Shown here one piece after another: positions 45,701 to 57,403 of a stretch of DNA of 64,000 nucleotides; position 1 is the first letter of the stretch, and the number at the start of each line of letters is the position of its first letter. Source of the DNA: Lineus longissimus (taxonomy: Eukaryota > Nemertea > Pilidiophora > Heteronemertea > Lineidae). A program made the translations under genes and the position numbers. The DNA lies in assembly GCF_910592395.1 (NCBI RefSeq), contig NC_088311.1, positions 17,860,501 through 17,924,500 on the forward strand, written 5' to 3'. Under the pieces are notes generated by a model. That model ran no database searches. It was not told where the DNA came from and was given only the letters and a program-made list of their open reading frames with translations.

Positions 45701-47480
45701 ATAACGCTCGGGGAGCCGCCATTTTTTCCTCACACTTGCAAAACCTCGGCTGCCGGCACAAGGTTTTCGCTTTTATTTTTCCTTAACCCTCGCGGAGTTT
45801 GGTGAGACAACCAATAATTCCACGTAGTATTAATTTCTTCAACGCAGATGGAAAATAAACCGCCACGTAATCAATATCTCGTCATGGCCGCTCCTTGTTC
45901 TGTAACTTCTTGTTGGGTCTGAGATGCCTCGTACTAGCTATTCGCGGCCTTTTTGACGTGTTTTCATTGCCAATAAGCAGCACAGGCTAATGTCCGACTA
46001 CATAGCTTGTCATTGAGTTAGCATCGCTTAAAGTGAATTTCGCAAGAACAGTTTTAGAGCCAACTAATTAAAGGCTACATTTTAACCGCCCACGAAAATG
46101 TGCCTTCTCATTTCCTATTCGAACCTCCGGTGCAGAAGAATGCCGAGTTAAAAAATTCTAACGTCATACTTGTGCATCAGTTTTGGAGTTGATCACTCAT
46201 CCTGGCTTTGATACCGACTGTGGCTCGAGAAAAAAACGGGGAATTATACATTTGAGATCACTCTAGCCAACGATATTCAAGTGCATTTTACCCAATACCG
46301 GTACGTCAAGTTCTCACCATGATAACAGGCAGTCGCTTGCAGTAGAGCTCAGTAGAGATCTTGTTCAGCGACTCGGAGAATTTTGTCAAGCTGCTTAAGC
46401 ATGTTAAGTGAGGCTGAGATGGACTTGGTTTTTTTTACAAAATCTAAGTTGATTTGTGATAAGCAGCTTAACCCTGGAGAATCAATTCCCCAATGACTGA
46501 AAATCGTATCTTAAATTTTTGTGTATCGATGGCAAGACTTCCAACTTACTGAGTAGCCTGCCTTGGGTGACATGCAGTCCATGGGAAAATGTGTGCTCAT
46601 TGAAAAATTTGCTATGAATAACCTGTGTTCTATGACCGTAGAGAGTTTTCAGTTTATTTTGTGCGGACAGCTCGCTCTACTTTAGGTGCAATGCAATGTA
46701 CATGTAGAAGTAAATTAACAACAAATTGTTGGAGTTCACTGCTAAATCGAGACAGTCGGACGGAGCACACATTTTGCTCAAAATCTTCGGGTAACACTCA
46801 GGTGGGGCCTAGCTACATTTGCTCTACCCCCCTGGTCTTGCTTCGAACAAATGACGGTGTTAATTTCAGAACCAAAAGAAGAAAAAAGAAAAGGCCAGAC
46901 TCTGATGATAAGGACATATATAACTTCATTTTGGGAAAAGATAAAAAAACAACGATAGACATTAATGTTTTTTGCAGCTCGTTTTTCAGCTGAGATGAAT
47001 ACTTTTGGAGTTACTGTAAGTTCGATTAAAGTCATGATTGCATAGTTCGAAACCTACATGTAAGAAGATCGACATCATTTCCTCAAAACATGGACGGAAT
47101 TAAAAGAGTATCGTGTTCTTTGCGTGGTGTTGCTTTGGACAATCTCCACCGACCAATAATCACCATGTTTTTTTCCCAAGTTACACGAGATTCTACTCAA
47201 ACGCCAGTCAGTGCACATGTTCATTAGTTTTTGGAATGTCCGCTCTGGAATGACAATGCAAAAAGCAAGTTATTTAGACCGCTAGAAGGTGTCGACGTTA
47301 CTTAAGGAACTCCATCCCGTGCCCTTTTATCCGCGGATGACTGCGCGACAGGTCGATTATCATGGGGACACTGATTTATCATGATAATGATAGTTCAATG
47401 CCTATCCTACAAGGAAGTTGTTGAAATTTCTAGTGAGAAATCAAGAGTGCAAAGACGGATCAGACTGAAGCTAGTTAAAT
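42781..47480. other. Non-coding stretch with a relative of the 51.8-53.1 kb element end
   Basis: Sequence at about 43303-43385 (AGGGAGACTTTAGGCTGGAGCCAGGTAGGC ... GAGGGTCTCTTCTGTCACTC) resembles the left terminus of the 51782-53067 element, so a solitary or decayed copy starts here. An ACT microsatellite is at 44158-44174. A segment near 46025-46110 resembles 33780-34010. Frames such as 46625-46993 have no recognisable domain. Confidence 0.45.
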
Positions 47481-47536
47481 TGTTGGTACCCTAGTGATAG
47501 TAGTTGGAGTTTCACTACAGAAATGTGCGGTTTCTG

Positions 47537-47704
47537 TCCGGCTCTATTCTTGTTCCATTACAGGAACACCGTGTCTAATAAACACGGACATAAATAACAC
47601 CGGGTCTATAAGATACGGAGAGCATCGCCGTATCAGCACCGTGTCTATTAAGCTCGGTGTTATTAGACCCGGTGTTTCTGTAATGGAACAAGAATGGAGC
47701 CGGA
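47537..47704. mobile_element. 168-bp hairpin MITE, TCCGGCTC...GAGCCGGA
   Basis: Arms of about 50 bp pair closely: TCTTGTTCCATTACAGGAAC against the right-arm TTTCTGTAATGGAACAAGA. ACACCG(TGTCTAATA) and (TATTAGA)CCCGGTGT pair further in. The centre has another set of CGTGTCTAATAAACACGG-like palindromes. The transcript of either strand would fold almost end to end. It is either a MITE or a small foldback element; flanking duplications are unclear. Confidence 0.7.
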
Positions 47705-48627
47705 TATGAGTGTTGTTTTTTGTATGGCAGTGGGCGGCTAATATTACTGGAACTCTGGCAAACGGTTGCCCCATTCATGACATGTACTGTTCGTCTTGTA
47801 TTATCCAGACAAACGTGTTTTTCAAGAATGTTGTCCAAAATAATTTTTTTTCTCAGAAAGTGCACTCAAACTTTTGACCTGTCACTTTCAGCCATTTTGG
47901 ATAAGGAGTAAAAACCACTTCATGACTTTTTATCGCATTACGATTGGCCACAAATGTTATCGATACTTGTAGAAACTTGCAGAAACTTGGCTCGAATTTA
48001 CGAGCCATTTTCTGGTGTTGGAAGAAGAGTTCTCGTGAAATCTCGCCTTTTCACGTCGTCTCGACAATAACCTTTTTTCCATCTAACCTTGTATATTCCA
48101 TCTCTTGGACATTTCAAACGTCTACATGTACATCTGATAATGCCAATCTGCCCTGGTAGGTCTTGTGGTGCCGCCAATATAGCTGTCATCATCCTGACGT
48201 TTTACTAATCTACCTGTTAGTTCGGATATCATATGTCTAGACACGACACGAATTATATCAAATATCGACTATTGTTGTCGAAAACTCATCCACCATGTCA
48301 CTTTATCGTCCTTAGTAAACCTTTTGACAAATAAAGCGCGATAGAGCGTAATGCTAATAAAGGTTGTCGCGATTTCCCGTCAAACGCTTTCATCGTATTT
48401 CCAAATAGGTTCAACATTTTCGATAAACGTTCCTCATGTGCCGCACGCTGTTCACAGGTTATCAATGGTATGTAGAACGAATCGGGAGTGCAATAATCAT
48501 GATTTTCCTATCAACTTCAGTCAAACGATATGGATGCCAGTACTTTCTGATGTCATGGTGTTAAACGTTATAATGGTGAGAGGTACATGTAACACAGACT
48601 GGGATATTTTGCCTATGACGAGACATA

Positions 48628-49770
48628 AAGGAAACCTATCACGAAACACTTATAAAAAATGGGGTGTATTGAACGGCCCGGTTAAAACCTAAGGCGGGAA
48701 TAAGCTCTCATTGATAAATACTAGCATATACCCATGGAGCGGGCAAAGTTGAAATGTAATATACATTAGTTAAATGGCACGATGATTGAACTACATTAAA
48801 TTTCTAACGTTACTGAAGTTTTATTAAAGGTTAAAGACGAAATGAACTACATTTAGGGACTTATTGCTGCTATCTACATGCAACCCCCAATAGATTGATT
48901 GAAGTACGCTATTTTGCACAATGCATTGAGACCAGTGACAGCAGGTCCTGTTCAAATAAGGCCCTCACATATTAGGCATATCACCTACCCACTCCCGTAC
49001 CCAATGCCAATGTCGGACCAAAGCCAGGCGCATGGAGAAATGCAGAACGCAATTCAAACTGACAACATCAGTCAGTAAAGAATAAATCAAAGAGCAAGCG
49101 CTGGCCACTGTACATATTTTGTCCATCCTGGCATAACTGTTTATTGATACCCTGACTGCATGTTCCGGTAGGCTACTCTGCAGAATTTGCCTCATCACTC
49201 AGGTCAGTGTTTCTCGAATAGAACTAAAATAGAATAGGCTAATCATTAATCTCCCTGCTAATACCCTGCACCATGGACCAGGTTGTATAGCACTACATAC
49301 GTACTGGAAGCTAATACTGATGTGGCAGGGAGAATATGCGTGAAGTTTGTGTATGCTTTTGAGAATGAGCGGAGCTCTCCAGTCGACGTGCTCTCTGAAA
49401 AGTTGTTATTTATTCTAAAACCACGAAGATATTCGACGTATGACACCCTCAGTGACACTCTTACGTATGATCCAGACCTACGAAGCCAAAGGTTGCAAGA
49501 ATTCGACGCATTTCCAAGGCCCAATTTTGAAACAAAAATTACCTCCTAAATAGCGGCCACAACGCGCATTATAGTATAGATTAACAGTGTCTAGTTCCTT
49601 TCAGGTAGTTAATTATGCTAGCTGGTCATCAGCGTAACATTGCACACCATTGCAAAACATTACTGACTCCTTTCAATGAACCGCATGAGAGGTAATCACC
49701 ACGTTAATCACCACATTACTACGTTCAGCTAGTCTGAATAAAGATTTTGTGCCACGACTAGATCTCGTTA
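48628..49770. repeat. Duplicated segment D (partner of 42518-42780), with 850-bp insertion
   Basis: Both ends match segment C, but 48736-49590 has no counterpart there. The extra part holds an 88-codon plus frame (49283-49549) with no recognised family. No inverted ends are visible, so it may be an old insertion or a deletion in C. Confidence 0.6.
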
Positions 49771-49994
49771 AGATGATACCGAAGATCGATTTCAACAAAA
49801 ACACATGTTCTGTTTAAATGTAGCTTATATTGATATCGACACATGTACATCACGGTCTCTTATATTTGTTACGCGATTTTGTTCATGAATACATAATCGT
49901 GGTGATTACTTTTGCAGTCGTTCATGCAAGCAGCAGGGGTAACAGCGTATTGTGTAATCACCCGTCACCCCTTCCATTTGCCAGATTTGAAACT

Positions 49995-50570
49995 GCGATT
50001 GCGACAGCTAAAATCAGTTATCATGATCGGGGCGATAAGAAAAAATGATTTTGTCTGTGATCAGACACCGTGTATAAACTTCATACGATAAATCTAACAA
50101 ACTATTGCACCAGGAAGTTAAGCGCGGTGTGAATCCTAAATGTCAGTAGTTCCGTTTGCTGAAAACAACTTGACATATGGGACTGTAAATACACGAGTTG
50201 TTTAATTGTAAGTTTCCACATCTCTCACGAATTGCAAATAACAAGGACTAATTCTTTATATTTGTGCATGTACTCTAGATCAGCGATTGCGACAGACAAA
50301 ATTAGTTGTTCATGATTGTGGCGATATGAGAAATAATTTTGCCTTTGATCAGACACCGTGTATACTTCATACGATAAATCTCACATACTATTGCACAAGG
50401 GAGTTAAGCGCAGTGTGCATCCTAAATGTCAGTAGTTTCGTTTGCTGAAAACAACATGACATATGGGACTGTAAATACACGAGTTGTTTAATTGTAAGTT
50501 TCCACATCTCTCACGAATTGCAAATAACAAGGACTAATTCTTTATATTCATGCATAGACTCTCTGATCTA
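49995..50570. repeat. Direct tandem duplication, period 288 bp
   Basis: 49995-50282 and 50283-50570 align throughout, from GCGATTGCGACAG through GATCAGACACCGTGTATA to CAAGGACTAATTCTTTATATT. They differ at scattered positions and short indels, so the duplication is younger than the large segmental one but not new. Confidence 0.85.
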
Positions 50571-51475
50571 GATATTTTCGGTTACAATGAGTCTGGCCGA
50601 AATCGGAGTCACTAGGCCAATTGGCGCCTAACCATAGCGGCACGCTAAAACGTCCATCCTGCCTTGGAGGAGGAATATTCCATGGAGAAAATCATCTCCA
50701 AGTGCAGAGCGAACGCTGAAGAGAAGAACAAGGTTACAAAATAATAATCCTTAACTCGTACTGTCGTTATACGCATGCGATTCGCGAGATCACCGATGTC
50801 CTTCCACACTAAAACTTTGCAAGAAAGCTTTAATTTTGAAATTTTGTTGAAGAGGTTTTCGCTAGAATTATTAAACACTGTCCGACTGTAGATGCTAAGA
50901 ATTACTGTTCAAAATATCGAATTAGCTGTGAAAGTATACTCAGACAATTTCAAGTGATGAACGAATTTCATTACTTGCTTCTGGCCTCAAAGCCTTTTAT
51001 TCATAAGTCATAAATGATGTTTTTGGAAATGAAATAATACTGCCTAACGAACACTTATTTGTGCACAATATCAAGGTGTTAGAGCAGTGGGTTCAGACAC
51101 ATGGAAATCAAAAGTCTGTTAAGGTTATGCGTAGATACCTTGAGTCATACTGATCATTATTTTCTCGCCTTTCCCTTCTGATAGTCTTTACATCAGCTCA
51201 GCTCCAGTGGGCCTTTTGCGGGTCGAACCTGGATGTAATCCACACCGATATTCATTATAACAAATAAAACTTTCTGAAAGGGGACAAGTGTACGAGCATG
51301 CCGAAAGTCATGGCCGAGTCTCATTTATAACATCGAAGAAAAAAGGAATCGTTATCAACAATTTGTATCTCAGTACTCAGCATATGCTCCCTCGATCTTT
51401 GTTATGGACCCAGAAGTATTAAGGTAGCAGGAAGGGTTGGGCGTTTGTGGTTTCTGAGTCTGAGGGGGTTGGTGT

Positions 51476-51539
51476 CTGTTGACTGTGCTTTAAGAGAGAC
51501 TAGGCATGGCGCCAGTCTCTCTTAAAGCACAGTCAACAG
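51476..51539. repeat. Perfect 26-bp stem hairpin, half of it repeated at 51863
   Basis: CTGTTGACTGTGCTTTAAGA.. (51476-51501) is perfectly complementary to 51514-51539 across the 12-bp spacer AGGCATGGCGCC. The spacer plus right arm and the next about 20 bp recur as a direct copy at about 51863-51921 inside the next element. The arrangement suggests a palindrome formed by template switching or transposon end capture. Confidence 0.8.
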
Positions 51540-51781
51540 GCATTTGGTCTCAGTATTTGGGTTTTGATTGCCATGACTGTACCCCTGTAAAAGTCAGAGG
51601 AGGAGAAGTTTGGAATGATGAAAGCATTGAAGAAGAAGAAATGTTATTACATGTATTGAGGAAAGCAAAATTTATTATGAGACTAGAAGGCAGTGTCCTG
51701 ACTTGATTATTTTGAAAATGGCGGTCTGAACACATTAAAAGGTGGAACATGGCATTTTATCGACTTTGAAGTGTTCCGCAG

Positions 51782-53067
51782 TTAAAGGGAGACTATAGGC
51801 AGCAGCTAGGTAGGCAAGATAAAGTCATACAAATTTGCCAATAGGGGTCAGTCATATCTCTAGGCATGGCGCCAGTCTCTCTTAAAGCACAGTCAACAGG
51901 CATTTGGTCTTAGTATTTGGGTAAGTACAGAATCAAGGCAGCTCAGAGAGCAATGATTGAACGATGGTGTGGACAAGTCCAAGGATACTGCATCAGTCAT
52001 GACCAAGTTCTCACCAGAAAGCGTCACCACCAGCATATTCAATGTTCAGTTCCAACCTGTACCAGTCCAATGCACGCCTGTCATGGTCAGCAGTGGTCAG
52101 CTTAGCGCGATATGGAACATTCTTCTGAAACTCAAGCGAGGGAAGTCTGCTCATTAGCCTATCTCGCGCACTGCTCCTTCTTGTCAAACATCGTAGTGAA
52201 ATCGTGGTACAGTGGGGCGTCCTCGAGGATTGCAGCTGGTCGGACAGACGTGAGGTGGAATGTGGGCGGCTGCACTTCTTCGTTGATGTGCGATGGCAGA
52301 TAGCACAGTTGTTGCGTTGCATGACAGCTGAAAGTGAATGCGATATCAGAGAAGTGAGGCGTTTGCAATGAGACTATAGGTGAAGTAGAAGCAAGGAGTG
52401 AAATGGGCCATCTTCCAGTGACTAATATACAGAGTAAGGACACTGGGTGTTGTTAGATTCAGCATTGAATGTATTCCTCGTACAAGCGTGAATAGTATGG
52501 ACATACAGTGAGAGGTGAGAGACCCCTATTGACTACTTCTTGTAACTTTATCTTGGATATTATATTAGTATTGAACTTTTAGCCATGGAATAATGAAGAA
52601 ATTGAAGTTGTAGGCATGGAATATGAAAAATTATTCAACGGTGAAAGACATTATTCCATGAGGCTTTGCCGTGATCGCAAAGGACGCGACGCGATTGGTT
52701 CACATGCTAATGAGGTATGATAATGATAATTACCTCTATAATGCTACTTGGATAGCGACTGTGTCGTTGATTGCAACAGTGGTCAGGTCTATGTCAATTT
52801 GTGCCTGTAATGTCAATGAAGTATGATGAGGTGATGACGATAGTGCAATTTTTAAATATTGGCAAGAGATCATACTACAACATAGGTCTTGTTTTTGACA
52901 GATGACTGTGCGACATTCCCATTGGGTCTTGTTAGAGTCAGCGCTGCATGTATTCCTTGTACAAACTTGAATAGTTGTGACAGACTTTGAGGGGTGAGAG
53001 ACCCCTATCGGCTACTTCGGCTAACTTTATCTTGCCTACCTAGCTGCTAGCAATAGTGCCCCTTTAT
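51782..53067. mobile_element. DNA-transposon-like element with about 80-bp imperfect inverted ends
   Basis: TTAAAGGGAGACTATAGGCA ... CAGCTAGGTAGGCAAGATAA ... ATAGGGGTC at the left pairs with the inverse at about 52995-53067. The left edge begins TTAA but the right ends TTTATC, so a TTAA duplication is not preserved. Inside are tandem near-repeats: 52441-52560 with 52915-53040 (GGGTGAGAGACCCCTAT), and 52725-52870 with 53097-53240 outside the right end (GTAATGTCAATGAAGTATGATGAGG). No protein is recognised. A 125-bp internal block recurs at 54048-54172. Confidence 0.6.
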
Positions 53068-54047
53068 CAAGACTGAAACCCACTGTGCGGGGCTAAGAAA
53101 TTACCTTTATAATCCTAGTTGGATAACCACTGTGTAGATGATTTGAAGAGTGCTCTGTGGATGTGTGCCTGTAATGTCAATGAAAGTATGATGAGGTGAT
53201 GACGATAGTGGAATGACGAAATATTGGAAAGAGATCTATTCCTAGAAGAACATATGTCCTGTTTTGACTAGGTGGCGCATTTTAGAATCAGCAGTGAGCA
53301 CTGTGTGTAACATGGTGGATGGTGGAGGCAGCGGAGATAATAACTGTGTCGAAAGTATTGTTATAGGGCCTTCCCTAGGCCCATGGGGTTAACTTTACAA
53401 TCCACGATTGAAAAGACGTAGTTTGATCGCATTCAACTATAAATCCATTGAACAGTTGTGTTCCTTTAGTCAACCGATGACCTTTTGTTGGGCCATGATC
53501 GGGGATTGTAAACTGTAAATGTATTATGGACTGGGAGAGAGGGGAAACACAAGTGAAATAGACCAAAACAAGTGATTTTGGGGCTTTGATTTAGACGCAT
53601 GCCCCACATGCGCCATGCGGGATTATACGGTTCATGTGAACTTGTTGACATCTACATGATCTAGTGCTGTTATTGGTCATGGTACATGGTAGGCCTAATC
53701 ATCATGGCTATATGTTTCAGGAAAAGCTCGGAGTAAAATGAACTGCCGATTAATAATAATGTTGTTCATGTTTACCATGTTTACTAGTACACAGCCATAG
53801 GGTATGCACTGGCCAGTGCACTTTCTGCACGTCGTCATGGTCATGCGTGATACCTTGCATATTTTGTTTTTTGAATGCGCATGCTTTTTGGGCAAAATCA
53901 CTTGTACGAACACTAATGAATAATGTCTTCTTATCCCTATGACTCCATACACAGTGAGGGCATTGTCCCATTCCCATCAAATGGTAACTTATTGTACCGT
54001 ATTCGGGTGGAAGTTGGGGAGCAGATACCTACCGTTGCACGCCTGTC
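53068..54047. other. Non-coding stretch; tail of the tandem repeats above
   Basis: 53097-53300 is a diverged further unit of the 52725-53040 repeat. After about 53300 no gene or repeat is recognised. Confidence 0.45.
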
Positions 54048-54172
54048 ATAAATCAGCAGTGATGAGCTTAGCGCGATATGGAACATTCTTCAGAAACTCA
54101 AGCGAGGGAAGTCTGCTCATTAGCATATCTCGCGCACTGCTCCTTCTTGTCAAACATCGTAGTGAAATCGTA
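54048..54172 (+). repeat. 125-bp direct copy of 52082-52206
   Basis: CAGCAGTGATGAGCTTAGCGCG through GTCAAACATCGTAGTGAAATCG matches 52082-52206 with only a few differences. It probably represents another fragment of the same element family. Confidence 0.8.
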
Positions 54173-54178
54173 ATGGAA

Positions 54179-54203
54179 AACGTCTGGCTTTGCGCCAGAC
54201 GTT
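54179..54203 (+). other. Perfect 10-bp stem-loop AACGTCTGGC/GCCAGACGTT
   Basis: AACGTCTGGC-TTTGC-GCCAGACGTT lies directly after the 54048-54172 repeat copy. It does not match the histone mRNA 3' stem-loop. It could be the end structure of the mobile element just upstream. Confidence 0.5.
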
Positions 54204-54797
54204 GAGACTAATAAGTGAAGAACTAATAGGTAAAGAACTTCTACTTGCGCAAGACTGCTCTGATAAAATTATCATTGCAGAGACTACGGTGACGTACACA
54301 TATATTTTTTACAATCAAAAATGCCCTCAAAAGACGACATGGAATGATTATTTTATTGATATTTCCTACTATATACCTTCCAATTATCACTTTATACAAA
54401 TAGATCGGCGTTAGGTCGCATGCTTTTCTTTCCTGGTGACACTATAAAGCAAAATAGTTGCAACCCCGTAAATGCGCTATAAGTCCAATAATAAGTGACG
54501 GTGACCCGTTATAAATGTTTCGCCAGCTTCGCTTTTTTGCCGCTACGCGGCGCGTTGGGCCCTTGCATCAAGCCCTTATGGGAAGATCTATTAAACAACC
54601 ATATCACGTTCGCCTTAATGCCTATCAAGTTACTATCTCACTATCAACAAGTGATTGGGTAAGTTTCTAACTATTGCGAACAATGATCGAACGAAGTGCG
54701 AAGGTCTATGGTGTCATCAAGTCCTGTGTGAATGCATTTTCGCGATACTCGTATCATCGTTTATCCCATATGCCCGAGGTCAGTGAAATCCAAGGGC

Positions 54798-55157
54798 ACA
54801 AACTCATACTTCGTCGGCTTCAGAGAAATATATCCCACAAAACCAGCCAAAAGTGGCGCAGGTAAGCCCTAAAGTATTATCACGATCGCCTTGCTAGGCT
54901 GTAATCAGTATTCAATACACATTATAGCAGCCTTGCCGTGGGGTAAATTATGACACGAACTTTGCCACGGGACAGATACAAACTCATACTTTGTCGGCTT
55001 CAGAGAAATATATCCCACAAAACCAGCCAAAAGTGGCGCAGGTAAGCCTTAAAGTATTATCACGATCGCCTTGCTAGGCTGTAATCAGTATTCAATACAC
55101 ATTATAGCAGCCTTGCCGTGGGGTAAATTATGACACGAACTTTGCCACGGGACAGAT
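54798..55157. repeat. Nearly perfect 180-bp tandem duplication
   Basis: 54798-54977 and 54978-55157 are head-to-tail copies starting ACAAACTCATACTT and ending GCCACGGGACAGAT. I see only two substitutions (TTCG/TTTG and AGCCCT/AGCCTT). It is the youngest duplication in the window or an assembly artefact. Confidence 0.9.
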
Positions 55158-56975
55158 TAATGGATATCATTAAATCATAAACTTGACACAAGGGATTACA
55201 TGTTGATTGACTCGACACCCTTGTTTCGATAATTTGAAGTCGTGGCGTGATTCTGGACTGTTCCAGGCCGTAACCTCAGACGAATCATGATGATATACAA
55301 GATTAAATGTACTTAGTGGCGGAAATTTTAATTGGCAGACTAGAACAGCCCAGCAGTGACCTAGAAACAACATGTAAGCCGTTATGACAGTTTTATTAGT
55401 TTCGCATAGTCAAATTATGTAGCCTTGGTATCGGCTGCTGGAGGCAAGAAATACGACGGACTATACATGCCTGATAACATGCCTGATAACATGTCTGATA
55501 AGCAGGTAACAGAAGCGTGTATCAGATGCTTCACGTACATTATGTACATAACAAATGCAGATGTGGAGTGAACATGGATTTTGGTTTCGGACAGTGCGTT
55601 TTTAAGTTTGGCATGTTGGACAAAACCTAGTTAAAATACATCGGATGGACATAAAAATTTTCCGAAATTTAAGGCAGGGGTTCACCGATGAAAGGAAAAT
55701 AATGAATACGTTTCAGTTCAGTAGCGTAAAATATTCTGGTCTCAGGGTAGGGGTCAAATTAACCTCGTCGCGGCAGAGTTTTGATGTTTTGCTCATGCCT
55801 CCTGTGGGGAGATCGAGCGCTTGTAAGCAAAATATGGTGACTCGTGGCCTATCTCTTCCATCTAGCTACATTTGATATTGAAAATGCAACAATCTTGACA
55901 TAGCTGCGATCAAACAGACTCTGATGTACGTATTCTATTGAACCGATTGGTGCAATTGGCTATCAGCCCCGAAACGATAGTACATATAAATGTAATTCGA
56001 AAGGCACCTTTTAGCTTTTCCGCAAGATGATTTTGTCCAAGGGAATCGACGCAAAACCATTTGTAATGGTCGGTGGCCAATTTCCTACAAATTGGGTATG
56101 GTTGCATGGTTGGTAAGCTTTCTAGTTTTATACAACTTTGGGCTGATACCTCTTTTTCTCGCCCTTCAGCAGCCAAGAAGTTCAAAGATATAGACGTCAA
56201 GCCCTTTGGCGGGGTTGATTCAATATGTTGCCGGGAAAAATAATCCGAGTTGTTTGAATCGCAACCTTAAAATCATGAAATATCACTATTATCAAGTACA
56301 CATGTATAGAATAGAATAGAAGGAACGACTTCAAATAATACCAAAAATATGTGTCTTAGCTTTCAGGTCTTTTAAATTGCAAAGCGGTTGATTTTAATTG
56401 ACCTCCTGGCCATTTGCAAGGGGCAGTGCAAAGATAATTGGTTCCTCCCTCATTTCAAGACTGTCGTTGGTAATTGAGTTTCATCATATTTTGCTTAAGA
56501 AAAAATGCAAATCAATTTTCAATTTTCATAATTGGTACGAATAACCTGTACTGGGAGAGATTTTTTTTATTTCTCGGATTGTTTTTGATTAACATTATTG
56601 CGTGATTCTGTTTGCCGCGAGTGTTTAATATGGGGTTGTAATAAAATTCAGGCTAATCAATCCGACAAGTTAAATGGTTAATGATGAAAGGACTAGCTAA
56701 TTCTAAGAATCATCATAAATCTTCTGCAACCAACAATGCAATCCCTTTATCCCCCCTCCCAACACTTTATTTTCATGTTTTGACAGACACTTTATTATGT
56801 TTCGACAGACATTTTTAGATCACAATTTTTCTCGCGCTAGGATTCGATAGCTATCACCCAGGCTTGAAATTAACTCGTCAGATGTTCTCATGCAGCTCCT
56901 TTCTCCTGAATGTTTTCACCGATTAGACTATAAGTAATGTTCTCGGACTGGAAAAATATTGAAGGTCTGCAGGCA
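55158..56975. other. Non-coding stretch
   Basis: A 14-bp unit (GCCTGATAACAT) is repeated about three times at 55468-55503. Otherwise nothing is recognised. Frames such as 55910-56200 are unsupported. Confidence 0.45.
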
Positions 56976-57403
56976 CATTATGTTTACAGCCCCTTGAAGA
57001 TAAAACCATTCGTACTGCTCTAAGACGGCTTTTGGAGCGGTACGAACTATCAAAATTTTGTCTTATATTCCTCAGCTAAGCAAATCAGTTGTGTGATCGT
57101 CCAGTCACGAAAGAAAAAAAGGGTACAACTCTTTGCTGCGATGCTTTGGGAAACTAGACAGTTCGCCTACAAATGTATTTTTATGACAAATAGCTTTTTT
57201 AAATTCAAAATTGACTGAAAAATGACGAGTTTATAACTATTTACTTGTACCAGTGTTGATCATATCGCGCTGTCCATTGTTTGATGTTCCGAGAACTGAT
57301 ACTCGACTATCTCTTCAGGGATTAGGCTCACGGAACAATAGGCCCAATACTGGGAGAATCTGAATTGTTCGAATTTGGTTCCAAGGGGCCTGTAAACGTA
57401 ATG
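56976..57403. mobile_element. 428-bp MITE-like repeat, best-preserved copy
   Basis: The inverted ends are CATTATGTTTACAGCCCCTTG and CAAGGGGCCTGTAAACGTAATG, an imperfect repeat of about 21 bp. The body aligns with 5650-6099 over its whole length, and the right half aligns in reverse with 14393-14620. No coding capacity. Confidence 0.72.

Noticed and set aside
46625-46993. 122-codon plus frame with a Lys/Arg-rich stretch (RTKRRKKKRPDSDDKD)
   Set aside because: A basic-acidic patch alone is weak evidence; no homologous domain or splice context is visible.
54179-54203. Histone mRNA 3' stem-loop
   Set aside because: Stem and loop sequence do not match the conserved histone motif and no histone gene is nearby.
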